A DNA stretch of 64,000 nt. Source: DASZTV01 sp035548125. Lineage in GTDB: Bacteria; Actinomycetota; Actinomycetes; JAFAQI01. The stretch spans positions 11,444 to 75,443 of the forward strand of contig DASZTV010000032.1 in NCBI GenBank assembly GCA_035548125.1, given 5' to 3'. Made by a program: the position numbers and the translations under genes. Numbering within the stretch: the stretch's first letter is position 1; the number at the start of each line of letters is the position of its first letter. The notes under the pieces were generated by a model. That model had not been told where the DNA came from and did no database searches. It saw nothing but the letters and a program-made list of their open reading frames with translations. Of this stretch, positions 34,684-42,658 are shown in pieces.

Positions 34684-35205
34684 GTGCGTAGGACTCGACT
34701 GGTCGCGAGCCTGGCTATCGCCAGCGCGACCTCGGCCTCACTGATCGCGTTCGCGGCCCCCGCCCTGGCCTACCCGCCGGAGCACTGCACCGCGACGAGC
34801 GCCTCCACGTTCAGCGGCGGCGCCTCCGGCACGATCACGGGGTGCGGCTTCGACAACGGCGAGCAGGTCGACGGCTACGCGCATTCCGCGCGGGTGTTCC
34901 TCGGCAGCACGATCGCCTCCGCGTCGGGACGGGCCACCCTGCACTTCACGATCCCCAAGAGTCTCGATTCCGGCGTGCACACGCTGCAGCTGGTCGGCGA
35001 GTCCTCGGGTCACAGCGTCTCCGAAGCGATCGTCGTCCGCGCGGGCGGCGGCACCGCGTCGGCTCCGACCTCGAGCGGTAGCGGTCTGCCGTTCACCGGT
35101 GGCAACGACATCTGGCCGATGACCATCGCCGGCGTCGTGCTCGTCGGTGCCGGTGGCGCGCTGCTGACGGTCCGCCGTCGCCGCAGCCACCCCGCAGCGG
35201 TCTGA
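34684..35205 (+). CDS. LPXTG-type cell-wall-anchored protein
   Basis: 173 residues from GTG 34684, after GGGAGGT. Signal peptide about 1-33 (LIAFAAPALA). The body is beta-rich (TFSGGASGTITGCGFDNGEQV), Ig-like in appearance. The C-terminus has a sortase signal: LPFTG, a hydrophobic helix (MTIAGVVLVGAGGALLTV) and RRRR. It should be linked to peptidoglycan by a class E-type or A-type sortase; none is in the window. Function unknown. Confidence 0.82.
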   Translation: MRRTRLVASLAIASATSASLIAFAAPALAYPPEHCTATSASTFSGGASGTITGCGFDNGEQVDGYAHSARVFLGSTIASASGRATLHFTIPKSLDSGVHTLQLVGESSGHSVSEAIVVRAGGGTASAPTSSGSGLPFTGGNDIWPMTIAGVVLVGAGGALLTVRRRRSHPAAV

Positions 35206-35291
35206 CACTGCTCACCTAACAGGCCATCCGCGTCGGCACTCACCGTGCGCTGCGGTGGTTCGCGCTGCTGTGCGGCGCACTCATCGCTTAC

Positions 35292-36971
35292 GTGGTGGTC
35301 ACGGGGCTGATCGCCCGGCACCACCTCGAGCAGGCGAAAAGCGACGTCGACCAGGTCCGCGTGGCGCTGCTCGGGTCGGACCAGGAGTCCGCGCACGCCT
35401 GGATGAAGCGGGCACAGTCGCAGGCCCACAGCGCCCACACCTGGCTGGCCGGCCCGGTGTGGGCGGTCGGCGAGCACGTCCCGTGGCTGGGCCGCCCGGC
35501 GCGGGTCGAGCGCGGCATCGCCGGCGTCGCCGTGACGCTGGCCGACCGTGCGCTGCCCGCCGCCGTCGAGGCGGGCGACGCGCTCACGCCCACCCGGCTG
35601 CGCAAGCCGAACGGCGCGGTCCGGCTCGCGGCGTTCGGCCGGGCGACGGCGCCGCTGGACGCCGCCGCTGCCGCGACCGACCAGGCGCGGCGCGAGGTCG
35701 CGGCGCTGCCGCACTCGACCTGGTTGCCACCGGCCAACCACGCGCGGTCGAGTGCCTCCTCGCTCATCGGCGACCTTCATCGGATCCTGCGCGATGCGCA
35801 CGACGCGGCAGCACTTGCGCCGACCATGCTCGGCGGGCAGGGCACTCGCCGCTACCTGCTGGTCGTCGAGAACGACGCCGAGGCCCGCGGGCTCGGCGGC
35901 CTGCCCGGCGTTTCCGCCGTGCTCACCGCGTCACACGGCAGGCTGTCGCTGGACGACTTCCAGACCAACACCTACCTCGATGGGCTGCCCGCGTCGTACT
36001 CCGTCGACGTTCCCGCGGACTTCCGTCGCACGTACGCCGGATCGGACGTGCTGTCGGTGTTCCAGGACACCGACGTCAGTCCCGACTTCCCGGTCGTCGG
36101 CAAGATCTGGGCCGCCATGTGGCAGGCGCGCACCGGCGAGCGGCTCGACGGCGCGCTCGCCGCTGACCCGACGGCGCTGTCCTACCTGCTGGATGCCACC
36201 GGCCCCGCGACCCTTCCCGACGGCAGTCAGGTGTCCGGAGACAACGTGGTCTCGTTGACCCAACAGGTGGCGTACTCCCGCTTCCACTCGTTGCAGAAGC
36301 GGCAGGCGTACTTCATCGAGGTGGCCCGTGCTGCGGCCAAGCAGGTGGTCGACGTACCGCACGGCAGCGCGCACGATCTGGTGCAGGCGATGAGCCGCGC
36401 GGTCACCGAGCACCGGCTGATGGTGTGGAGTGCCGATCCCGGTGAGCAGTCGATCCTCGCCGCGACGCCGCTCGCGGGTGCGCTGCCGGAGACGACCGCG
36501 CCGTTCGTGGGCGTCACCGTGAACAACGCGCAGGCGAGCAAGCTGGACTACTACCTCGAGAAGTCCGTCACGTACCAGCGGACCGGGTGCTCGGTGTCGA
36601 GGCAGCAGCTGTCGACGGTGACCGTGCAACTGCACAACGCCGCACCGCGGCACCTCCCGGCCTACGTCACCTATCGACTCGGGGAGTCCGCGAAGGACCC
36701 GCTCGGCAGCGAGCGGTCCCTCGTCGCCCTTTACGCGACGCACGGCGCGAGCCTGCTCGACGTGTCGGTCGACGGCGAGCCGGCACTGGCCTCGCTCGGC
36801 GAGGAGGTCGGTCACCCGCGCTACGAGGTGGACCTGCACACCAATCGCGGCGCCACGACCACGTTGGTGTTCCACTTGATCGAACCGCGCAGTGAGGCAC
36901 GCCCGATCGTGTGGCGTCAGCCCGGAATCACGCCGTTGCAGGTCCGGGTCTCCGGCCGCCGGTGCGCGTGA
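35292..36971 (+). CDS. DUF4012 membrane-anchored protein, start codon unclear
   Basis: At least 559 residues. The pattern RYLLVVENDAEARGLGGLPG, then LPASYSVDVPADF and YLLDATGPATLPDG, is that of DUF4012, an actinobacterial family often near capsule or glycan genes; function unknown. A transmembrane helix is encoded from about 35253 (LRWFALLCGALIAYVVVTGL), upstream of the first usual start (GTG 35292), which would cut the helix in half. Between the in-frame TAA (35218-35220) and 35292 there is no ATG, GTG or TTG, so either a rare start (ATC, CTG) is used or the beginning is damaged. Confidence 0.78.
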   Translation: MVVTGLIARHHLEQAKSDVDQVRVALLGSDQESAHAWMKRAQSQAHSAHTWLAGPVWAVGEHVPWLGRPARVERGIAGVAVTLADRALPAAVEAGDALTPTRLRKPNGAVRLAAFGRATAPLDAAAAATDQARREVAALPHSTWLPPANHARSSASSLIGDLHRILRDAHDAAALAPTMLGGQGTRRYLLVVENDAEARGLGGLPGVSAVLTASHGRLSLDDFQTNTYLDGLPASYSVDVPADFRRTYAGSDVLSVFQDTDVSPDFPVVGKIWAAMWQARTGERLDGALAADPTALSYLLDATGPATLPDGSQVSGDNVVSLTQQVAYSRFHSLQKRQAYFIEVARAAAKQVVDVPHGSAHDLVQAMSRAVTEHRLMVWSADPGEQSILAATPLAGALPETTAPFVGVTVNNAQASKLDYYLEKSVTYQRTGCSVSRQQLSTVTVQLHNAAPRHLPAYVTYRLGESAKDPLGSERSLVALYATHGASLLDVSVDGEPALASLGEEVGHPRYEVDLHTNRGATTTLVFHLIEPRSEARPIVWRQPGITPLQVRVSGRRCA

Positions 36972-36975
36972 CCGG

Positions 36976-37893
36976 TCAGACCTGAGAGCCCCGCTGACCG
37001 AAGACGTCGGTAGGGGCCTTCAGCTCGATCGGCTTGCCCCAGTCGGAGAACGTCTGGGTCAGCGTCTGCTTGCCGTTGGCGGCGACGAACTCGACGGGCA
37101 GGCCGGTCGCGACGTCGACCCAGAGGGTGGCGTGGGCGCCCTTCGGCGCGCCCTCACCGGCCGAGCGCCCGGAGATGCCGTACACGGCGTGACCGTCGAT
37201 CGCCTTCTCGGCTTCCCGCTTCAGGTGACCCGCGATCGCGTCCTCGTGCAGCGTCGAGGACAGCGTCACGCCCGCAGTGATCTGCTGGTATCCCGCCTGG
37301 CCCGCGACCAGGGAAAGCCACTTGCCGTTCAGCGCGCCGATCTCCGCGTCGCTGAACCTGAAGTAGCGCTTGAGCCCGCGCCGGTCGCCGGTGAAGTACG
37401 TCGTGGGGCCGATGACGCGAATCTCGATGTGGCCGCCGTAGATCGAGATCCGCTGGATCCCGCCCGTCACCGCGTCGTCGTCGACGAAGATCGCAGTGCC
37501 CTGCTTGGTGACGTTGCGTGCCACTGAGTGCACGCTGTGCTGCGCGAGCCCTTTCGCGAACGCCCGGTCGATCAGCGCCCGCAACCGCTGCTGGGTCTCC
37601 CCCGCGACGGACCCGGACGGTGTTGTCGGCGGGGAGGTCGGCCAGGGCGAGTGGCCCGGCGTCGTGACGGTCCCCGGGGACTGCGAGGCGGTCGACGGTG
37701 CCGTCGAGGACGACCCTGAGGTGCGGCTGACGGCCACACCGATGTCGGCGCCGACCAGCGCGAGCGTCACGAGGGCGATCACGGGGGCGGCGGAGGCGCG
37801 GTTGAGCGCCGACACCGCAGCGTTCACGGCGCGGCCGAGCTGGGGCTGGGGCACCTTTAAGACTTCGACCGGCTCGGGGGCCTGCTTAACCAC
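36976..37893 (-). CDS. Hypothetical membrane-anchored protein
   Basis: 305 residues from GTG 37893; GTG 37854 is also possible and would leave more room after tRNA-Phe. One transmembrane helix at about 36-55 (APVIALVTLALVGADIGVAV), then a Ser/Thr/Pro-rich linker (57-95), then an outside beta-rich domain (TYFTGDRRGLKRYFRFSD, ATLWVDVATGLPVEFV) that resembles LolA/LppX-like folds used for lipid handling (inference from pattern). Convergent with DUF4012, 4 bp apart. Confidence 0.6.
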   Translation of the reverse strand: MVKQAPEPVEVLKVPQPQLGRAVNAAVSALNRASAAPVIALVTLALVGADIGVAVSRTSGSSSTAPSTASQSPGTVTTPGHSPWPTSPPTTPSGSVAGETQQRLRALIDRAFAKGLAQHSVHSVARNVTKQGTAIFVDDDAVTGGIQRISIYGGHIEIRVIGPTTYFTGDRRGLKRYFRFSDAEIGALNGKWLSLVAGQAGYQQITAGVTLSSTLHEDAIAGHLKREAEKAIDGHAVYGISGRSAGEGAPKGAHATLWVDVATGLPVEFVAANGKQTLTQTFSDWGKPIELKAPTDVFGQRGSQV

Positions 37894-37895
37894 GG

Positions 37896-37969
37896 TGGGC
37901 AGGGGCGGGGTCGAACCGCCGACCTTCCGCTTTTCAGGCGGACGCTCGTACCAACTGAGCTACCTGCCC
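37896..37969 (-). tRNA. tRNA-Phe (anticodon GAA)
   Basis: A full cloverleaf on the minus strand: acceptor GGGCAGG/CCTGCCC, D-arm TAGCTCAGTTGGTA, anticodon loop CTGAAAA, T-arm GGTTCGACC. Discriminator A; CCA not encoded. Confidence 0.95.
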
Positions 37970-38127
37970 GCTCGGCCGGAGCCGGAGCGACCGGACGAGT
38001 CTACGGGTCGCCGCGCGAGGGCTGAAATCGGGCAGAGAGGCCTTTAGGAATCCAGACAGGCTGTCGAGAACTGTCTACGTACGAATCCGCCACACTGCAC
38101 GCACTTTCCAACACGGGGATCCCAGAC

Positions 38128-38946
38128 ATGCACCGTGCTCGACTTCGTGCTGCCCTCGCGTCGCTCGCCGCCGTCGTCGCCTTCGGGGTGATCGGTGAGC
38201 CCACCGCGTCTGCCGCACCTTCGACCTACACCCATGGCTTCGACCTGTCCTGGCCGCAGTGCCGGGGCCATCACGCCCATCACATGCCGACGCACCGGCC
38301 GCGTTACGTGATCCTCGGGCTCACCCACGGCACCGGCCACACCGTGAACCCGTGCCTGGGCTCGCAGCTGCGATGGGCTCGCGCGCATCACGCGAAGGTG
38401 GGCGGCTACCTGGTGGCCTCCTATCCGTCGCGCCGCCAGCTGGCTCGCTCCAACCACGGGTTCTTCGGCGCCTGCCACGGCCGGCTCGCCTGCAAGCTGC
38501 ACAACGACGGCGCGAAGCAGGTCGTCGACGCGCTGCGCACGCTCCACCGCCACCACATGCGCTCGCCGATGATGTGGCTGGACGTGGAGTTTCGCCACAC
38601 GCACAAGTGGACGCATTCCAACCTTCGCAACCGGGCGGTGGTCATCGGAATGGTGCGCACGCTCCGGCACCTGCACAAGCGGTTCGGCGTCTACACCACC
38701 GGCTACATGTGGCACGCCATCCTCGGTCACTACCGGCTGAACGTGCCGCAGTGGCTGCCCAGCGGGAACGGCAAGGCCCGGCCCACCAAGCGGATGTGCA
38801 AGCGTACGGCGACCGGTGGTCGTACCTGGCTGGTGCAGTACACGCGCCGGCTGGACGAGGACCTGACCTGCCCCGTGCTCGACCCGACGCGGAACCACAC
38901 GCACGGCGTCGGCCACGGCTTCCTGCTGTCGCGGATCGTCGCCTAA
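38128..38946 (+). CDS. Secreted GH25-like/DUF1906-like protein
   Basis: 272 residues. Signal peptide 1-30 (ending TASAA). The mature start GFDLSWPQC, then YVILGLTHGTGHTVNPC, MMWLDVEF and FGVYTTGYMWHAI match the TIM-barrel pattern of GH25-type lysozymes and their DUF1906-like relatives found in actinobacterial exoproteins; WLDVE holds the likely acidic pair. Rich in His, with several Cys. May act on peptidoglycan, not shown. ATG start 14 bases after a short purine-rich ACGGGG. Confidence 0.65.
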   Translation: MHRARLRAALASLAAVVAFGVIGEPTASAAPSTYTHGFDLSWPQCRGHHAHHMPTHRPRYVILGLTHGTGHTVNPCLGSQLRWARAHHAKVGGYLVASYPSRRQLARSNHGFFGACHGRLACKLHNDGAKQVVDALRTLHRHHMRSPMMWLDVEFRHTHKWTHSNLRNRAVVIGMVRTLRHLHKRFGVYTTGYMWHAILGHYRLNVPQWLPSGNGKARPTKRMCKRTATGGRTWLVQYTRRLDEDLTCPVLDPTRNHTHGVGHGFLLSRIVA

Positions 38947-39120
38947 CTGGCCATAGGTCGAGTCAAGCCCGCGGGTGGGCGTGGGTCGTCGACTCCGCGT
39001 CGCGGAGTTGGTGGTGAGCTTGGTCGAGGTGATTGGTCCGGTGGTCGCTGGGCGCCCACGTTGACGTATGCGACCTCACGGGTTCGTGGGTCATCTGGCC
39101 TCGTTCGGGCTGCCGAATAG

Positions 39121-39206
39121 CGAAAGACCCGGGCGCCAAGTTAGAAGCGGCGTAACACCTTGCGGTGTCCGCCATAACCCAAGCGGCGTCTGATCCGGGT
39201 CTTTCG
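39121..39206 (-). ncRNA. Structured non-coding end of the IS110 element, candidate bridge RNA
   Basis: The 306 bases 38947-39252 hold no gene. Within them CGAAAGACCCGG (39121-39132) pairs with CCGGGTCTTTCG (39195-39206), and an inner ACACC-TTGC-GGTGT hairpin (39156-39169) lies between. IS110/IS1111 elements are known to encode a bridge RNA in a non-coding end; this is the most structured part here, downstream of the transposase as in the IS1111 subgroup. A terminator is the simpler alternative. Confidence 0.35.
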
Positions 39207-39252
39207 TGCCTCCCAGACTGGCACGGTCGACCGGAGTTGTGAAGTGCCTCGC

Positions 39253-40482
39253 TCAGCCCTCCCGGTTCCATATGGCGGGGTCGTAGCTGGCCTGGTCACG
39301 GACCATGGCGAAGGCGATCCGGTTGGCCCGGTGGGCGAGCGCGCAGGCGATCACGCTGCCCTTCTTGCCGCGGGCGCGCAGTGTTGTCGCGTAGCGCTTG
39401 GCGTTGGGGTCGTTGAGCCACAGGCCCACGCCGAGGTCGATCAAGGCGCGGCGCAGCTCGACGCTGCCTTCGCGGCTGATGCTGTGGTCGCGGCGTTTGC
39501 CGGCGGACTCGTACTGGATCGGGTTGAGTCCGGCGCTGCGATAGACCTGGCGGGCGTTGTCGAACCGGGTCGGGTCACCGAGCGCCCCGCCGTAGCTCCC
39601 GACGCGCACTGGTCCCCAGCCCGGCACCGTGGTGAGCGTTGCGAACGGGCTGAGCGGAACGAGTCGGTCAAGCTCTGCGGCCGCAGCGTCGATCTGACCG
39701 TCGAGATCACGCAGCAACGCCAAGTCGGCGCGCAGCACTGCCCGGGCGACCGGCGCGTCGGGCATCGGCAGCGCATCACGTGCCGCGGCAACGAGTTTCA
39801 AAGCGGTGGGTCGCCGTATCTGCAGTCCGCGGGTCGCGCCGAACCGGATGAACCGAGCCTCGCCGAGCGTGGCAAGCCGGGCCGGGTCGGCGAACTCCTC
39901 AGCGACCAGCCGCCCGACCTTCGTGCCCAGGACGTCAGGCAGCGCGAGACTCACACCGGGGAACGTGCGGTCGAGTTGCCCGAGCAGCTGATTCTTCGTC
40001 GCGGTCCGGACCTCGACCCGGCTGCGGCGATGCGCCGACCAGGCTGTCAGCTCACTCAGCACCCTCGCCGTGTCACGCACCGGCCAGCCATGGCCTGCCA
40101 GGACCAGTTCGGTCATCGCTTCCAGATCGATCGTGTCGGTCTTGATCGTGCGCTTGCCCAGCACCTTGCGCTGCTCGCTGACCTGCGCCGGATTAAGCTC
40201 GAGCACCTCCCACCCCGGCGGCCAGACCGCCACCGACAGCAGGGGCAGGTGATAGTGCCCAGCCGCCTCGATCCCGACCCTCACCTGCACACCCGCGGGC
40301 AGCACCGCCTCGATCGCCGTCCGCACCTCGCGAAGCGCCGGTGCCGTCATCGGACAGCCCAGCCGAGACCTCATCAACTTCGTGCGGTGCGCGTCAGTGA
40401 CCGACACCGCGAACTCGTTCTTGCCGACATCGACCGCGACAACGACCGTCGATGAGCTCACTGGTGCAACATGAACGACCAT
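39253..40482 (-). CDS. IS110-family transposase (DEDD recombinase)
   Basis: 409 residues. N-terminal RuvC-like DEDD domain: Asp in VVAVDVGKNEFAV, Glu in VRVGIEAAGHYH, and TIKTDTIDLEAM with the later Asp residues. C-terminal Transposase_20 domain: VPGWGPVRVGSYGGALGDPTRFDNARQVYRSAGLNP, with the catalytic Ser region near SISREGSVELRRALI. Full length with no frameshift, so the element may still be active. Upstream on the minus strand lies a CACCTCCGGAGGTG palindrome (40569-40582). Confidence 0.92.
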   Translation of the reverse strand: MVVHVAPVSSSTVVVAVDVGKNEFAVSVTDAHRTKLMRSRLGCPMTAPALREVRTAIEAVLPAGVQVRVGIEAAGHYHLPLLSVAVWPPGWEVLELNPAQVSEQRKVLGKRTIKTDTIDLEAMTELVLAGHGWPVRDTARVLSELTAWSAHRRSRVEVRTATKNQLLGQLDRTFPGVSLALPDVLGTKVGRLVAEEFADPARLATLGEARFIRFGATRGLQIRRPTALKLVAAARDALPMPDAPVARAVLRADLALLRDLDGQIDAAAAELDRLVPLSPFATLTTVPGWGPVRVGSYGGALGDPTRFDNARQVYRSAGLNPIQYESAGKRRDHSISREGSVELRRALIDLGVGLWLNDPNAKRYATTLRARGKKGSVIACALAHRANRIAFAMVRDQASYDPAIWNREG

Positions 40483-40609
40483 GGGACCCGCCTCCGGGGG
40501 TGCCGGAAGACCACGGGCGGGTCAACGCCCGGACCTTCACGCCAAGGAACCTGACGGTCCCTTCCTCACACCTCCGGAGGTGCCCATGAAGGAGCCACTC
40601 CGAGCTATA

Positions 40610-41359
40610 TCAACCCAGCCGGCCGCCGGCTTCGCCGATCGACCACCGAAGCAGATCCGGATCGGCCCACGATGCGGTGCCGACTCCGTCACGACTCATC
40701 GCGCTCATCGCGGCGCGGGTGATCGCCAGCGGAGCTGCCGGCATCGCGAGCAGCTCGGCCACGAGCCGATCGGTGTCGGCTTCGAGCTCCTCGAGCGGCG
40801 AGAGGCGCTGCAGGTAGCCGGCCTGCAGCGCCTCGGCTGCCGACAGCGTGCGCGCGGTCATCACGAGGTCGCGGGTCAGGGGCAGCCCGATCTCTCGGCT
40901 CAGTCGCGGCAAGCCTCCCCACGTCAGCGGGATGTGCAGCGCGAGTTCAGGGATCCGCACCTGCAGGTCCTCGGCGCCGATCCGCAGGTCACACGCCGCC
41001 GCGATGAGCGCCGCGCCGCCGATGCAGTGGCCGTGCAGGCTCGCGACCGTGACCTGCGGGATCGACTCGAGCAGGTCGAGGATCCGCTGCCACTTTCCGG
41101 TGGCGAGGCGCTCTTGGGCCCAGTCACCCGTGCGGCGAGCCGGATCGGCATCGGCGAGGTCGACCCCCGCGGAGAACGCCCGCCCGGCGCCGCTGAGCAC
41201 GACGACGCGGATCTCGGCATCGTCGACCAACTGGTTCAGCTCCTGCCAGAGCGCGTCGCGGATGGCGGAGTTCAGGGCGTTGAGCTTCTCCGGCCGGTTG
41301 AGCCGAAGGCGCCGTACGCCGTCGCTGTCGATGCGTTCGAGAACCGAACCGGATCCCAT
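40610..41359 (-). CDS. Enoyl-CoA hydratase/isomerase family protein
   Basis: 249 residues. Crotonase fold: LNRPEKLNALNSAIRD, oxyanion loop GAGRAFSAGVDLADAD, and HGHCIGGAALIAAACDLRIG. Residues that place it as a hydratase (two Glu) are not both evident: the second region reads PELALHIPLTWGGLPRL, with Glu at the start, so the exact reaction is uncertain. Ends next to the IS110 element; possibly displaced from partners. Confidence 0.82.
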   Translation of the reverse strand: MGSGSVLERIDSDGVRRLRLNRPEKLNALNSAIRDALWQELNQLVDDAEIRVVVLSGAGRAFSAGVDLADADPARRTGDWAQERLATGKWQRILDLLESIPQVTVASLHGHCIGGAALIAAACDLRIGAEDLQVRIPELALHIPLTWGGLPRLSREIGLPLTRDLVMTARTLSAAEALQAGYLQRLSPLEELEADTDRLVAELLAMPAAPLAITRAAMSAMSRDGVGTASWADPDLLRWSIGEAGGRLG

Positions 41360-41418
41360 CGCCGCAACCTACCCGCCGTACTACTTAGGGGTTGAAGGCG
41401 GCGCGGTGAGGCGGGCGC

Positions 41419-41886
41419 CTAGCAGCAGCTCGCGGTTCCGTCGTCGTTCGTGGCGCAGCAGGTGCCGTCGCCGCCGACCGCGGAGAGCGCGAGCTCGCGG
41501 TGCCCTTCGAGATCGGGTCGGTCATCTGCCTTGACCGTGTAGACCTCCCACGGCTCACTGCCCGGCCCGGTCACCCAGACCTTGTCCTGCACGGCGTAGC
41601 AGCACGTCGTGTCGTCCTGCACGTCGGTGATCAGGCCGGCGGCCGCCAACCGCTGCGCCGCCGCGGCGACGTCGTCCGTGGTCTCGACCTCGACGCCGAG
41701 GTGATCCATGCGGGTGGGCTCACCGGAGGCCCCTTCGAGCAACACGAGCTTGAGCGGTGGCTCGGTGACCGCGAAGTTGGCGTAGCCCGGACGTCGCTTG
41801 GCCGGAGGACAGTCGAAGAGCTTGCTGTAGAACTCGACGGCGGCGTCGAGGTCGGCTACCCGGAGGGCGAGCTGCACACGTGACAT
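41419..41886 (-). CDS. arsI: ArsI/CadI-family VOC metalloprotein
   Basis: 155 residues from ATG 41886 after GGAG. Single glyoxalase/VOC domain: MSRVQLALRVADLDAAVEFYSKLF, RRPGYANFAV, PPLKLVLLEG, metal residues including His62 and the vicinal Cys95-Cys96 (DDTTCCYAVQ) that bind trivalent organoarsenicals in ArsI C-As lyase. The C-terminus has further Cys pairs (GDGTCCATNDDGTASCC). ArsI cleaves methylarsenite using Fe(II) and oxygen; CadI-type cadmium-binding proteins look alike. Divergent from an ArsR gene, which fits metal induction. Confidence 0.82.
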   Translation of the reverse strand: MSRVQLALRVADLDAAVEFYSKLFDCPPAKRRPGYANFAVTEPPLKLVLLEGASGEPTRMDHLGVEVETTDDVAAAAQRLAAAGLITDVQDDTTCCYAVQDKVWVTGPGSEPWEVYTVKADDRPDLEGHRELALSAVGGDGTCCATNDDGTASCC

Positions 41887-41958
41887 CGGAATCTCCATCA
41901 GACGGGCTGTCGGTGCAAGCAGGTTGCCTTCTACATCGACACCTGTCAATATAGACGA
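41887..41958. promoter_or_regulatory. arsI-arsR divergent promoter and probable ArsR operator
   Basis: 72 bases between the two starts. It is AT-richer than its surroundings near 41942-41956 (TGTCAATATAGACGA), a pattern like ArsR/SmtB operators that contain TCAA-N-TATA-type dyads. The site would let ArsR repress both directions. Confidence 0.5.
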
Positions 41959-42297
41959 ATGTCAAAGCAGTTGCCTGACGTCGAGTGCTGCGCGCCGCTC
42001 GGCGTCGAACCGATGAGTGCCGAGCAGGCGGATCAGGTGGCGGGTCTCATGAAGGCGCTGAGTGACCCGATCAGGTTGCGGCTGATGTCGATGATCGCGG
42101 CGAGTGACGAGCTCTGCGTCTGCGACCTGATGGTGCCGTTCCGGGTCTCACAGCCCACGATCAGTCATCACCTGAAGGTGTTGCGCTCAGCGGGCCTGGT
42201 GGACGGCGAGCGCCGCGGGACGTGGGTGTACTACCGGGCGCGGCGGGAGGCGATGGACATGCTCGGCGGCCTGTTCGCCGCGACGGTGAGCGGGTGA
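41959..42297 (+). CDS. arsR: ArsR/SmtB-family metal-responsive repressor
   Basis: 112 residues. Winged HTH: MKALSDPIRLRLMSMIA, the metal motif ELCVCDL (Cys53, Cys55) in the alpha-3 position known from ArsR, then VSQPTISHHLKVLRSAGLVDGERRGTWVYY. An extra Cys10-Cys11 pair in the N-terminal tail may add a ligand. Likely releases DNA upon binding As(III) or methylarsenite. Confidence 0.9.
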   Translation: MSKQLPDVECCAPLGVEPMSAEQADQVAGLMKALSDPIRLRLMSMIAASDELCVCDLMVPFRVSQPTISHHLKVLRSAGLVDGERRGTWVYYRARREAMDMLGGLFAATVSG

Positions 42298-42340
42298 GCG
42301 GAAGAACGCTGTCAACCAGGCGCGATTTCGTCACCACTGG

Positions 42341-42414
42341 CGGTCCTGACGGGACTTGAACCCGCGACCTCCGCCTTGACAGGGCGGCGAGCACTCCAAC
42401 TGCTCCACAGGACC
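42341..42414 (-). tRNA. tRNA-Asp (anticodon GTC)
   Basis: Cloverleaf on the minus strand with acceptor GGTCCTG/CAGGACC, anticodon stem CCGCC/GGCGG, loop CTGTCAA, T-loop GTTCAAGTC, discriminator G. CCA not encoded. Confidence 0.95.
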
Positions 42415-42441
42415 TTGCACTTGCTGCTGTTCGCTTGCTCG

Positions 42442-42514
42442 TACCCCCAACGGGATTCGAACCCGTGTTACCGGCGTGAAAGGCCAGCGTCCTAGGCCTC
42501 TAGACGATAGGGGC
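42442..42514 (-). tRNA. tRNA-Glu (anticodon TTC)
   Basis: Minus strand; acceptor GCCCCTA with TGGGGGT (two wobble pairs), D-arm TCGTCTAGAGGCCTAGGAC typical of Glu, anticodon loop CTTTCAC, T-loop GTTCGAATC. 27 bases upstream of tRNA-Asp in the same direction. Confidence 0.95.
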
Positions 42515-42658
42515 TTACCGACGCCCCCGCGTCCACCGCCGGGGACCGAGCCAGTGTAGGCGAGATTCCGGAATCCGGACGGCGCGACCTGGGTAGGCCT
42601 GCTTCAAATGCCGGGCCGCTCCTCACCTGCGGTCCATCCGACTCGAGGAGGCGTACCA

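Larger units (their letters stand above)
38957..40608 (-). mobile_element. IS110-family insertion sequence, ends approximate
   Basis: One transposase gene with non-coding flanks of about 300 bases downstream and 125 bases upstream. Both neighbours (GH25-like and enoyl-CoA hydratase) keep complete convergent ends, so the element appears to sit between their stop codons. No terminal inverted repeat or target duplication is seen, as usual for IS110. The limits given are the outermost plausible ones. Confidence 0.5.
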
